Below are positions 56,232-64,000 of a stretch of DNA of 64,000 nt, one piece after another. The stretch comes from Lysinibacillus sp. 2017 (GTDB taxonomy: Bacteria; Bacillota; Bacilli; Bacillales_A; Planococcaceae): positions 172,001 through 236,000 of the forward strand of contig NZ_CP029002.1 in the NCBI RefSeq assembly GCF_003073375.1, read 5' to 3'. Under the pieces are notes generated by a model that was not told the origin of the DNA, did not search any database, and saw only the letters and a list, made by a program, of their open reading frames with translations. A program made the translations under genes and the position numbers. Every line of letters begins with the position of its first letter. Positions within the stretch are counted from its first letter, which is position 1.

Positions 56232-56307
56232 TCCGAAGTAGCTCAGTTGGTAGAGCATCCGGCTGTTAACCGGCAGGTCGTAGGTTCGAGTCCTACCTTC
56301 GGAGCCA
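56232..56307 (+). tRNA. tRNA-Asn (GUU)
   Basis: Acceptor TCCGAAG/CTTCGGA, anticodon loop CTGTTAA, CCA encoded. Confidence 0.95.
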
Positions 56308-56309
56308 TT

Positions 56310-56381
56310 GGCCCGTTGGTCAAGCGGTTAAGACACCGCCCTTTCACGGCGGTAACACGAGTTCGATTCTCGTACGGGTCA
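56310..56381 (+). tRNA. tRNA-Glu (UUC), CCA not encoded
   Basis: Acceptor GGCCCGT/ACGGGTC, anticodon loop CTTTCAC. It is the only tRNA of the block without an encoded CCA: the discriminator A is followed by TATATA. It starts two bases after tRNA-Asn. Confidence 0.93.
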
Positions 56382-56392
56382 TATATATAAAG

Positions 56393-56422
56393 AAGCACAT
56401 CGCATTTGCGGTGTGCTTTTTT
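56393..56422 (+). terminator. Terminator of the rrn-tRNA operon
   Basis: AAGCACATCGC pairs with GCGGTGTGCTT around a 4-base loop, followed by a T-run. Confidence 0.9.
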
Positions 56423-56476
56423 GTTCTAGTGGATAAGAAAGTATAAATTTCTAAGGAAATGTGAATAAGATAAGCA

Positions 56477-56519
56477 ATAACAGGCTACTTCAATTGTACA
56501 AATTGAAGTAGCCTGTTAT
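56477..56519. terminator. Terminator of the SLH-protein gene
   Basis: ATAACAGGCTACTTCAATT pairs with AATTGAAGTAGCCTGTTAT; symmetrical, works on both strands. Confidence 0.88.
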
Positions 56520-56529
56520 TTTAGTTTAA

Positions 56530-57579
56530 TTAACGTTTTAATATGCCATTGAAATTTGTACCTTTGTCACGTGCATTTTCACAGTTAAACTCAGTAGTTT
56601 TTATGCCAGTACCTTGTTTTTGGAATTCAATAATACAACGGTCACCATTGCTGGTCTTTGACATGCGTGCCTTTGTATCGGATACAATCGTTGCTGTTCC
56701 TTCTGCAGAACCAGAAGCCCAACCGTCAAACGTATTGTATGCAACAGAGAAACTATTTTTTGTGCTATTTGTAATCGTTAAGAAACGACCTTTTGAATCG
56801 GTAGCATCTGACTCGTATGAATAATCCCCGTTCCATGTTTTGCTTGGATTTTTATCTGGGGTTAGGGACCAGTTTTTTCCTTTACGTAATGATGAGTCAA
56901 CTGCGTTTCGTGCGTTGTTTGCTCTTGTATTTAGAGCAACGCCATTGGGATTACTATAACTGTTTTCAGCTGGATCTGAGATATAAAAGTAGGTTTTCGA
57001 TTGTAAATTGAAGAATAGTGCTACGACTTGTGCGCGTGTTAAATTATTCGTTGCACCGTAAAACTTCGCTAAATTTGTATATTCATACTGTGGATACTGG
57101 CCGGACGAGATCCCGTGGTCTACTAAAAAGCGAATGGACTGGTTTAAATTAGCTTTCCCTTCTGCTACATACGCAATCGCTTGGGCAACAACGCCACGTT
57201 TAATGGGTTGCTCGCGAATGGTATTATCGAAATAGCCGTTCAATGGCACTTGATAAGCTGCTAATGTATTGTAGTTTGGGTCGGATGAAAGTGGTTTTTT
57301 CGTATATTTTTGAAGTGCGTTGTTAGTAGGCTCAAGATCAAAATAATTAACTAAAATATGAGCGAATTGTTGCTCGGTTATAGGCTGATTTGGACGGAAA
57401 GTGCCATCTGGATAGCCGCTTATAATATCGAAATCATAGGCCCACTTAATAGCTGTATATGCGTAATGGTTATTGGGAACATCTTTGAATAGCTGTTTTG
57501 CAGCATAGGTGGTGTTAGTAAATGGTAAGAAAGATAAGAAGAGTACGGTGCTAAGAAAAATCACACTAAATCGCTTCAT
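56530..57579 (-). CDS. Exported SLH-domain protein
   Basis: This protein has 349 residues. Signal peptide 'MKRFSVIFLSTVLFLSFLPF' with likely cleavage at 'TYA-AK' near residue 27. The first SLH repeat is near 30-80 ('LFKDVPNNHYAYTAIKWAYD', 'GYPDGTFRPNQPITEQQFAH'), with two diverged repeats to about residue 195 ('NLTRAQVVALFFNLQ'). SLH domains bind pyruvylated cell-wall polymer. The C-terminal 140 residues ('KTWNGDYSYESDATDSKGRF', 'DRCIIEFQ') form an unrecognised beta-rich domain with two Cys. Start: ATG at 57579 after AAAAGGAG. Confidence 0.88.
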   Translation of the reverse strand: MKRFSVIFLSTVLFLSFLPFTNTTYAAKQLFKDVPNNHYAYTAIKWAYDFDIISGYPDGTFRPNQPITEQQFAHILVNYFDLEPTNNALQKYTKKPLSSDPNYNTLAAYQVPLNGYFDNTIREQPIKRGVVAQAIAYVAEGKANLNQSIRFLVDHGISSGQYPQYEYTNLAKFYGATNNLTRAQVVALFFNLQSKTYFYISDPAENSYSNPNGVALNTRANNARNAVDSSLRKGKNWSLTPDKNPSKTWNGDYSYESDATDSKGRFLTITNSTKNSFSVAYNTFDGWASGSAEGTATIVSDTKARMSKTSNGDRCIIEFQKQGTGIKTTEFNCENARDKGTNFNGILKR

Positions 57580-57736
57580 CGGTATGGCTCCTTTTCTTTG
57601 GAATTAAATTTACAGTAACATGTTCTTTAGGTGCCTGCAAATAGTAGCGAATGGTTAATCATTCAGAATCAGACTATACGAAATTTCTAAAACTGACGAA
57701 AAAGATACATGCGCTAAAATGATGAAATTTAGAAAA

Positions 57737-57769
57737 TGGAGGGTCTATTCAAAAGAATAGGCTCTTTTT
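57737..57769 (+). promoter_or_regulatory. Terminator-like hairpin in leader of the large SLH gene
   Basis: GAGGGTCTATTC faces GAATAGGCTC and is followed by six T. No plus-strand gene precedes it closely, so it may be an attenuator in the leader of the gene at 57873 or the end of rare rrn read-through. Confidence 0.4.
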
Positions 57770-57872
57770 TCATAGTTATTGTGCAATTTTTATTCTAAAA
57801 TTTGGATAGAAACCGATATAAAGGGTAACGAATTTTTTGTACATAAGAAACCGAGAAGGAGATGTTTTATAC

Positions 57873-60800
57873 ATGAACCAATCGAAAAAAATATTAGCAG
57901 CTTTGGTTGCGATTCCAGCGAGTGTTATTGTGGCGGGGGAAGTGTCGGCTGCGGAGGATTCTATAACATTTGAGATAAAAAATGAGTTTGTAAATGATTC
58001 GGCTGGATATAGTCCAACATCAGTTGCAAATGAAGTAGTAATTACAAATAAAGAGGCATTACAAACTGAAATTTTTAATGCAATGAAGGGAGTAACTGGT
58101 AAGCTTACGGTTACATATAATGCACCAGACATCACAACTTCTCAAAAATCTGTCGAAGAGATTTTTGAAGCATTAAAGAAAGATTTATTAAATACACCAA
58201 ATTCAGAGTTTGATTATACGAGACTATATGGAAATATGAATAAAGTTAAAGTGAAAGCCACAAAAGTAACTTCAGCTACAGAGGATTCAGTAAAATTAGA
58301 GTTTGATTTTAACTATTTAGAAGATCCAATAAATGAAAAGGTTATTGATGTTTATCTACAATCGGAATTAACAAAAATTAATTGGTCTGTTATCAGTAAT
58401 ACCATGAGTACTATTGAAAAAATAAAATTTGTTCATGATCATTTAGTAAACCAAACTTTCATTAACCGAAATAACCATAGTTTAATGCAAATTAAAGTAA
58501 ACAATGGTGGGTTATCATCACATGCATATGCAATGTGGACGTATATATTCCTTAAAGAGATGGGAGTAGACGTACGTTATGTTTATGGAATGTCTAACGG
58601 TGAACTTCACTCATGGAATGCAGTGAAAGTTGAATCTGACTGGTACCATTTAGATGTTGCAGCAGATGATAATACAAATTCTCAAAGTAATGATTTAATT
58701 TACCAAAATTTTTTAACGGATTTAGGTGGAAGAGATATTTACTTTGGTAATACAGGAGTTTCAACATTTTCTTCATATCAAAATAATGTATTTAAAAATA
58801 TTGTAAATCCTGTTGAAATCGAATCAGCTTTATATTATTCAAAGGAAACTAGTAATGGTAAAATTATCAAATTAACTTTAGGTGCTGTTCCAACCGAAAC
58901 TCAAATTATTTCTTCCGCGACATCAGGGATTGGTAAAATCAAGGAACATAACTCAACTTTATATTTTATCAATGATAGCGATAGAAAGTATTTATATAAA
59001 TATGATTTAACAAATTTAGAACTCATGGTTAAAGAACCAGTTCAATCATTTACTATATCAGGTGATCTTTTAACATATCTATCAGAAGGCGGTAGAAAAC
59101 AGATTACTTTGGGTACTGTAGATAAATTGAACGAAGTAATCACTAGTTTACAAAAATTAATTGTAGTTAATCAAAATGATTTAGATGATGATGGAATTGC
59201 AGTATATCAACGAAACATTAAAAAGTTAATAGAGGCATACTCGCAACTAACAGAAAATGAAAAACTGAATGTAAATAAAAGTAATAATGGATGGGCAGAA
59301 TTAATTAATTTAATTGGAATTTACGATTCAAACTTGAAAGATGCTATTGAAAGGATTGAAACAATAGATTCTACGATTATAGATAGCTCAGCGAACCTGA
59401 TTACTTTCTTAAATTCTTTAAACACTGCTAATGCGGCTTATAATAATTCGACGAATAAGAATTTAGTTTTTAACTATTCAGTTTTGAAAAATGCTAATGC
59501 ACAAAAAATAGAAATGGATCTATTGGATGACGATATTAGTGCATTTATTGCGAGAGCTACAGTGGTAACAAATCGTAATAAGGCATTTTATGAAGACTTA
59601 AAAATTCTTCAAAAAAGATATGCTAGTTTAAGTCCATTAATGAAAAAAGGTATAGATAGTACTTCAATCAGCATTATCAATGCATATACGATTGAATCAA
59701 CAGATGATACTAGCATTCAAACTATACTAAATACGTTAGGCATATTAAATATTGAGTCAGAAAATTACTTAACGATGGTTGAAACGCTTAAAAATGAGTA
59801 TGAGAAAATTAAAGATAAACCACATTTAACATCATTCTTAACGGAACAACAAAAAAATACAATTACTACTGCAATACCTTTAGCTGAACAAATGAAGGCA
59901 ACTATTACAGAGTTTAATGGTTTTCTAACTACTTTAAATGGAATTACAAATATCGAAAATATATCATTTACCACACAATTAATTGCAGATATGAAAAAGG
60001 CAAATAATGTTTATTCTACATTAAAGCCATCACAGTGGGCCTCAATTTTAGGAGCAAATAACAGCCTTGAGAAGAGAAATGAAATTGGAGATAAATTGTC
60101 ATCCGTTATTAATAAGCTACAAATTGTAGAAGGTGATTTGAATTCAAATGTTGGAGAAGCGGAACAATTAATTAAAAATATTGGAGAGTCATTTGTAAGT
60201 AATGCTGAATTTAAATCTGCCATAGATAAAGTTCATTTAGACTTAATAGATTTGGCAGGTAATGCTGGCATAACCGTTTTCCTATCGGTATTGTCAGCAG
60301 ATGTTCAAAATAAGTGGACAAGATACGAAACAATCTATAGTGAGTTAAGTAAATCAAATAATAAGATAACTACGTTGGAAAGTGCAGTAGATGCTTTAAG
60401 TGATCCTCCAACTGACTCTGAAATTAATGAGGTGTCGAGATTATATAACGAACTTCTAGAATCAGATTCAATTTATGGTAAGAGTCAATTTATTGATCCG
60501 CAAAAATTACAAATAATTAAAGGCTTAGAAACCATAGTTAAAGAAGCAAAAGACAGAACTGCGGCATTAAATGTACAAACTAAAATAACCGATTTACTGG
60601 ACAATGCCTCTTATGAGACTGTTCATGAAATTGTGAAGTTATACGACTCTTTAAGTAGTCAAGCAAAAGTGTATGTAGACAACTATTCTAGATTGATAAA
60701 GTTATGGGAAAAAGTATCTGGAAGTAAAGCACTCATCGACGCGTTAAATGCAAAAATTGCAGCCGCTAATGAAAAAACTTCAGAGGAAGATTTACAGAAA

Positions 60801-62573
60801 ATTTTAGATGAGTATAGTGTCTTATCACAAGAGATAAAAGATCAGATTGTCAATATTGATAAAGTTGAAGACTATTTAAGTGACATTAAAACCAAAAAAG
60901 CTGGGGAATCCGTAGAACAACTCATCAAAAAAATTAAAGAATTAAGTGATGATGCAACACCTTTAGAAATACAGGCGTTACGTGAAGAATATGATGCATT
61001 ACCAGAAGAGTTAAAAGCATTAATTCCTGCAAATGTTTTAAAGCTATTAGAAACCTTCGAAAAACAAATGGAAGCCCAACTAGAAGCAGCAACTAAAGAA
61101 GCTCAACCGGTGATCGACCGCATCAAAAAAATCGACTTAAACAAATACACAGAAGCTCAAATTACGAGTATTTATAATGCATATGGTTCACTTAGCTTAC
61201 TTGCGAAAGACGTTGTTATGAAGTCAGGTGCTTATAAAGAGCTTATGAATGCACTGGACCATGTTAAAAACCAAAACACCGTCGTCAAACAAGCTAAACT
61301 AGAAGCCGGAGCGTTCGATGAGCATATGGATAAACTTGATCGTAACTCTACAACAGCCCAAATTGCAGCAGCTCGTGCTCTTTACAACCGTTTATCCTAC
61401 GAGGCGAAAAAGCATGTGCTAACATTTGATAAATTAGTGCGCTTAGAGACGATGTGGAAGGACCCTGAGTATATTGAGCTTGTGCACACGTACTACCCAG
61501 ACTATATTCATGCGATTAAGCCAGGTGGTATTGAAATCACGAAGCCAAATTATGATTCTCTTTATATTCCAGATGATTCAGAGGAAAAAAATGTAGCGAA
61601 CTATCTGCCAACGGAGGCAACTTGGTCGAGCTATGAGGAAATGACGTATCGCAGTGGTCGTTATATGGCGAGCATTACGTCTTCTCAAGTGAAAAATTTA
61701 AGTGACCGTACGTTGACATTAAAAGCGGATGAGATAGAAATTGTCTTACCAACGGTCGATTTAAAAGGTACTTCAGGCACAGTGGGGGTATCGGTTGGGC
61801 TATCAAATAACCGATTAACTATTCAATTCACAGAGAACGACAATGCGAAAACGTTCTCTGAATACGTGGAGATTCGTGTACCGAAGAGTGCTTTAAATAG
61901 CAGTAAATATCAAATGATTGAGCGTGTCGTTTCAAATAGTGGAACAGCAGCATCATTTAAAGTAGATGGCGCGGACTTTGTGATCCGTACGAAAACAAGT
62001 GGTATTTTCCAAGGTGCAACAAGTAATGTGACTTACAATGATTTAGGTACCTCTTCTGCAGGAAATGCGGTGCGTGAATTTGCGAAGCGCGGCATTACGT
62101 ACAGCACGACAGGTCGTTCAGTTCAAATGACAAAACAAGTAACACGTGCGGACGTGGCAACTTTAATTGCGAAGGCATTAGACCTTTCAAGTTCTACGAA
62201 AACGAAATACCAAGACTTAAGTTCAGCTATTTCAGCTAGTCGTGCTCAAGCCTTACAAGATGCGGGCATTATGAGCGGTGTTACTTCAAGCCGTTTCGGT
62301 ATTAATACAACGGTCACTAAACAAGAAGCAGCGATTATTATTGCCAATATGTACCGTTATTTAGATCAAGATTTATCAAAAGCATATAATGAGTTAAAAA
62401 CAAACTATACAGACGTATCGAATGTAACGTTTGAAGCACAACAAAGCATTGCGATTTTAGAGCTATTTGGTGTATTGGATGGCAATGGTAAATTTAACCC
62501 GAATGAACCCCTAACACGTGGTCAATTCGCAGAGCTCCTTTATAAATCATTAACAGCCATCGATTTCCTATAA
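57873..62573 (+). CDS. Giant surface protein: transglutaminase-like domain, helical repeats, SLH anchor
   Basis: This protein has 1566 residues. Signal peptide 'MNQSKKILAALVAIPASVIV' with cleavage after 'VSAAE' near 30. A transglutaminase-like fold lies near 185-265: 'LSSHAYAMWTYIFLKEMGV', then 'GELHSWNAVKVESDWYHLDV' with the His and Asp of the triad. The position of the catalytic Cys ('G-x-C-x-x-Y-A' in family members) is Ser/His here, so it is probably inactive. Residues about 410-1195 are helical repeats with 'Y-x-x-L-s' boundaries. The last 190 residues hold three SLH repeats ('VTRADVATLIAKAL', 'VTKQEAAIIIANMY', 'LTRGQFAELLYKSL'). Start: ATG at 57873 after AAGGAG; the frame from 57837 begins before it. 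Confidence 0.85.
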   Translation: MNQSKKILAALVAIPASVIVAGEVSAAEDSITFEIKNEFVNDSAGYSPTSVANEVVITNKEALQTEIFNAMKGVTGKLTVTYNAPDITTSQKSVEEIFEALKKDLLNTPNSEFDYTRLYGNMNKVKVKATKVTSATEDSVKLEFDFNYLEDPINEKVIDVYLQSELTKINWSVISNTMSTIEKIKFVHDHLVNQTFINRNNHSLMQIKVNNGGLSSHAYAMWTYIFLKEMGVDVRYVYGMSNGELHSWNAVKVESDWYHLDVAADDNTNSQSNDLIYQNFLTDLGGRDIYFGNTGVSTFSSYQNNVFKNIVNPVEIESALYYSKETSNGKIIKLTLGAVPTETQIISSATSGIGKIKEHNSTLYFINDSDRKYLYKYDLTNLELMVKEPVQSFTISGDLLTYLSEGGRKQITLGTVDKLNEVITSLQKLIVVNQNDLDDDGIAVYQRNIKKLIEAYSQLTENEKLNVNKSNNGWAELINLIGIYDSNLKDAIERIETIDSTIIDSSANLITFLNSLNTANAAYNNSTNKNLVFNYSVLKNANAQKIEMDLLDDDISAFIARATVVTNRNKAFYEDLKILQKRYASLSPLMKKGIDSTSISIINAYTIESTDDTSIQTILNTLGILNIESENYLTMVETLKNEYEKIKDKPHLTSFLTEQQKNTITTAIPLAEQMKATITEFNGFLTTLNGITNIENISFTTQLIADMKKANNVYSTLKPSQWASILGANNSLEKRNEIGDKLSSVINKLQIVEGDLNSNVGEAEQLIKNIGESFVSNAEFKSAIDKVHLDLIDLAGNAGITVFLSVLSADVQNKWTRYETIYSELSKSNNKITTLESAVDALSDPPTDSEINEVSRLYNELLESDSIYGKSQFIDPQKLQIIKGLETIVKEAKDRTAALNVQTKITDLLDNASYETVHEIVKLYDSLSSQAKVYVDNYSRLIKLWEKVSGSKALIDALNAKIAAANEKTSEEDLQKILDEYSVLSQEIKDQIVNIDKVEDYLSDIKTKKAGESVEQLIKKIKELSDDATPLEIQALREEYDALPEELKALIPANVLKLLETFEKQMEAQLEAATKEAQPVIDRIKKIDLNKYTEAQITSIYNAYGSLSLLAKDVVMKSGAYKELMNALDHVKNQNTVVKQAKLEAGAFDEHMDKLDRNSTTAQIAAARALYNRLSYEAKKHVLTFDKLVRLETMWKDPEYIELVHTYYPDYIHAIKPGGIEITKPNYDSLYIPDDSEEKNVANYLPTEATWSSYEEMTYRSGRYMASITSSQVKNLSDRTLTLKADEIEIVLPTVDLKGTSGTVGVSVGLSNNRLTIQFTENDNAKTFSEYVEIRVPKSALNSSKYQMIERVVSNSGTAASFKVDGADFVIRTKTSGIFQGATSNVTYNDLGTSSAGNAVREFAKRGITYSTTGRSVQMTKQVTRADVATLIAKALDLSSSTKTKYQDLSSAISASRAQALQDAGIMSGVTSSRFGINTTVTKQEAAIIIANMYRYLDQDLSKAYNELKTNYTDVSNVTFEAQQSIAILELFGVLDGNGKFNPNEPLTRGQFAELLYKSLTAIDFL

Positions 62574-62579
62574 TCGGTT

Positions 62580-62611
62580 AAGACGCATCCAACATTGGGT
62601 GCGTCTTTTTT
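62580..62611 (+). terminator. Terminator of the giant SLH gene
   Basis: AAGACGCATCC pairs with GGGTGCGTCTT, followed by T6. Confidence 0.88.
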
Positions 62612-62673
62612 CATCTACAGGGATGCGCTATAATTAAAAAGTAAGAAACATGCACAAAAAGGAGTTTTAGCGC

Positions 62674-63603
62674 ATGATCTATTTATCCATGATCTTCTTC
62701 AAAATCGTTGCACCCATACTTGTACTACTTGTGATCGGTGCGATTTTACAGCGAAAAATACATTTTAATTTAAAAGCTTTATCGCAATTAATTACGTATT
62801 GCTTCATGCCTGCAGCGGTATTTATTAATATTTATGAAACGTCCGTCGAAATGAGCGTTATCGGGCAAATTACGATATTCATCGTGCTATTTATTGGCTC
62901 ACAAATGTTATTAAGCCAGCTTTTAGCGAAATTCATGAAGCTTGAAAAGAAAGAGGCTGCTGTTTTTAAAAATAGCGTTGTTCTCATAAACTCAGGCAAC
63001 TACGGGATCCCTGTGGCTCAGATGATTTTCGCCACGCAACCAATTGGCGTAGCGATTCAAGTGATGCTCGTCATTTTTCAAAATATGACGACGTATACAT
63101 ATGGACTTTATAATCTCATTTCATCAACGAAGTCAGGGTTAGCGATCATTCGAGATTTTTTAAAAATGCCGATTGTGCATGCGCTCATTTTAGGGGCCAT
63201 CTTAAACTTTTTCGATATACCGATTCCTGAAACATTTAGTATTCCGATTGAACATATCGCGGACGGGTTTGTGGCAGTGGCACTCATTACATTAGGGGCA
63301 CAATTATCAACCATTGAAATGCGTACGCTGTTCAATAAGACCGTATTTGTTAGCTGCTTTACACGTTTAATTGTTGGGCCAGCAATTGCCTTACTTATCA
63401 TCTTTGCTTTAGGTTTAGACGGGGTTGTGGCCCAATCATTATTTATCGCGAGTGCTTTCCCAACATCACGTAATAGTTCAAGCTTAGCGTTAGAATATGA
63501 CATTGAATCGGCAACAGCTGCGCAAACAGTACTATTTTCAACGATTATTAGCTGTTTAACCGTGACAGTCGTGATTTACATTTCGAATATTTTATTTGTA
63601 TAA
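62674..63603 (+). CDS. AEC family transporter
   Basis: This 309-residue member of the auxin efflux carrier family has about ten membrane segments in two five-helix halves. The conserved 'NSGNYGIPVAQMIF' near residues 109-122 is the half-membrane-crossing motif, and 'FVAVALITLGAQLS' near 208-221 is the mirrored motif of the second half. Bacterial relatives move malate or other organic acids. Start: ATG at 62674 after AAAAGGAG. It is a single gene ending in a terminator, and its specificity cannot be told. Confidence 0.9.
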   Translation: MIYLSMIFFKIVAPILVLLVIGAILQRKIHFNLKALSQLITYCFMPAAVFINIYETSVEMSVIGQITIFIVLFIGSQMLLSQLLAKFMKLEKKEAAVFKNSVVLINSGNYGIPVAQMIFATQPIGVAIQVMLVIFQNMTTYTYGLYNLISSTKSGLAIIRDFLKMPIVHALILGAILNFFDIPIPETFSIPIEHIADGFVAVALITLGAQLSTIEMRTLFNKTVFVSCFTRLIVGPAIALLIIFALGLDGVVAQSLFIASAFPTSRNSSSLALEYDIESATAAQTVLFSTIISCLTVTVVIYISNILFV

Positions 63604-63608
63604 CAAAA

Positions 63609-63646
63609 CAAAAGCTGTGAAAAGGTTTACGCCTTTTTATGGCTTT
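63609..63646 (+). terminator. Terminator of the AEC transporter gene
   Basis: AAAAGCTGTGAAAAGG pairs with CCTTTTTATGGCTTTT, then CTTTG. Confidence 0.75.
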
Positions 63647-63845
63647 TCTTTGTTTTGTGATATTTTTTTGATTTATACCTACAAAAATTTATAACTACAC
63701 AACATTTAATAAGCTTGCCTAATATTAAAGTTTCGTTTTTCTTTTAAAATACATAAATATTCTCTAATTAGTTGAAAAAAACTAGTATATGTAACATAAT
63801 TAAATTGATAGTGACACTATCATTTCGCGAAGGGAGCGAATATAA

Positions 63846-64000
63846 ATGCAAAACATTCAATGGGAAAAAGAAGTTGATGTGATCGTTCTAGGTACAGGGG
63901 GAGCTGCTTTATCAGCAGCAGTAGCAGCAGCAGATAATGGCGCATCGGTTTTAGTGTTGGAAAAAACACATCAAATCGGTGGGACGACTGCTTATTCAGG
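63846..64000 (+). CDS. FAD-dependent oxidoreductase (ketosteroid dehydrogenase/fumarate reductase type), 3' cut
   Basis: Only 51 codons are inside the window. '[20 protein letters not shown]' near residues 10-29 is the G-x-G-x-x-G FAD-binding start (here with A as in 3-ketosteroid dehydrogenases), 'VLVLEK' carries the ribose-binding Glu, and 'IGGTTAYS' matches the G-G-x-T/S-x-x-S motif of fumarate reductase-like and 3-ketosteroid 1-dehydrogenase flavoproteins. The ATG at 63846 follows AAGGGAG. Confidence 0.85.
   Translation, partial: MQNIQWEKEVDVIVLGTGGAALSAAVAAADNGASVLVLEKTHQIGGTTAYS

Overview
ORGANISM. Low-GC Gram-positive DNA. The 16S gene at about 50.05-51.6 kb, SLH-domain surface proteins, strong AGGAGG-type ribosome binding sites, a 5S-linked block of 14 tRNAs and Bacillus-type housekeeping genes point to the Bacillales, probably Planococcaceae close to Solibacillus/Lysinibacillus. 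This is by eye, not by database search. LAYOUT. 1-7.1 kb: the 3' part of a giant surface protein, a small unknown gene, a GNAT acetyltransferase and a TetR-SDR pair, set among copies of a dispersed two-module repeat (palindromic head plus terminator-like tail). 7163-15108: a 7.9-kb segment bounded by inverted IS21-family ends and a 6-bp direct repeat AGTACC. It holds a broken istA start, an ECF sigma/anti-sigma pair, a secreted protein, one IS110/IS1111-type element, one IS1182-family element with a 9-bp target duplication, and a structured pseudoknot-like sequence. 15.2-18.7 kb: an S13 D-Ala-D-Ala carboxypeptidase and a SsuABC/ThiXYZ-like ABC importer whose binding-protein gene stops in mid-sequence. 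18662-41774: a 23.1-kb island inserted in that gene. The two gene halves (18213-18671 and 41766-42293) rejoin in frame across a shared 10-bp core ACGCAAAGGC, and the island ends carry a perfect 15-bp inverted repeat, as expected for the attP of a large serine integrase. 42.4-64 kb: backbone (Nudix hydrolase, a deleted and an intact chemoreceptor, M32 carboxypeptidase, rrn operon with 14 tRNAs, two SLH proteins, an AEC transporter and the start of a flavoprotein). ISLAND CONTENT. Left: what looks like a quorum-sensing-controlled RiPP cluster with a 29-aa precursor, M50 membrane protease, arginase-fold enzyme, LpxL/HtrB-like acyltransferase and MFS exporter, followed by a convergent Rgg-type regulator and, divergent from it, a 32-aa SHP-like pheromone gene. 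Middle: IS630 debris, an intact large serine recombinase with a small upstream gene, a dead translationally coupled recombinase pair with five 16-bp dyad repeats at its end, and a second IS110/IS1111 copy. Right: a defence block with an ABC-three-component system (HNH effector, middle component, DUF2326-type ATPase), a Septu-like PtuAB pair and a 750-aa GTPase. HOW THE PARTS WORK TOGETHER. The best candidate for an undescribed system is the RiPP cluster. Arginase-fold enzymes that turn Arg into ornithine in peptides are known, and ornithine can be fatty-acylated in RiPPs by GNAT enzymes. Here an LpxL-like acyltransferase sits where a GNAT would be expected, under apparent Rgg/SHP control. A second strong observation is that both IS110/IS1111 copies interrupt Shine-Dalgarno sequences at a GGAG core, in the same orientation, and restore a functional-looking Shine-Dalgarno for the gene downstream.
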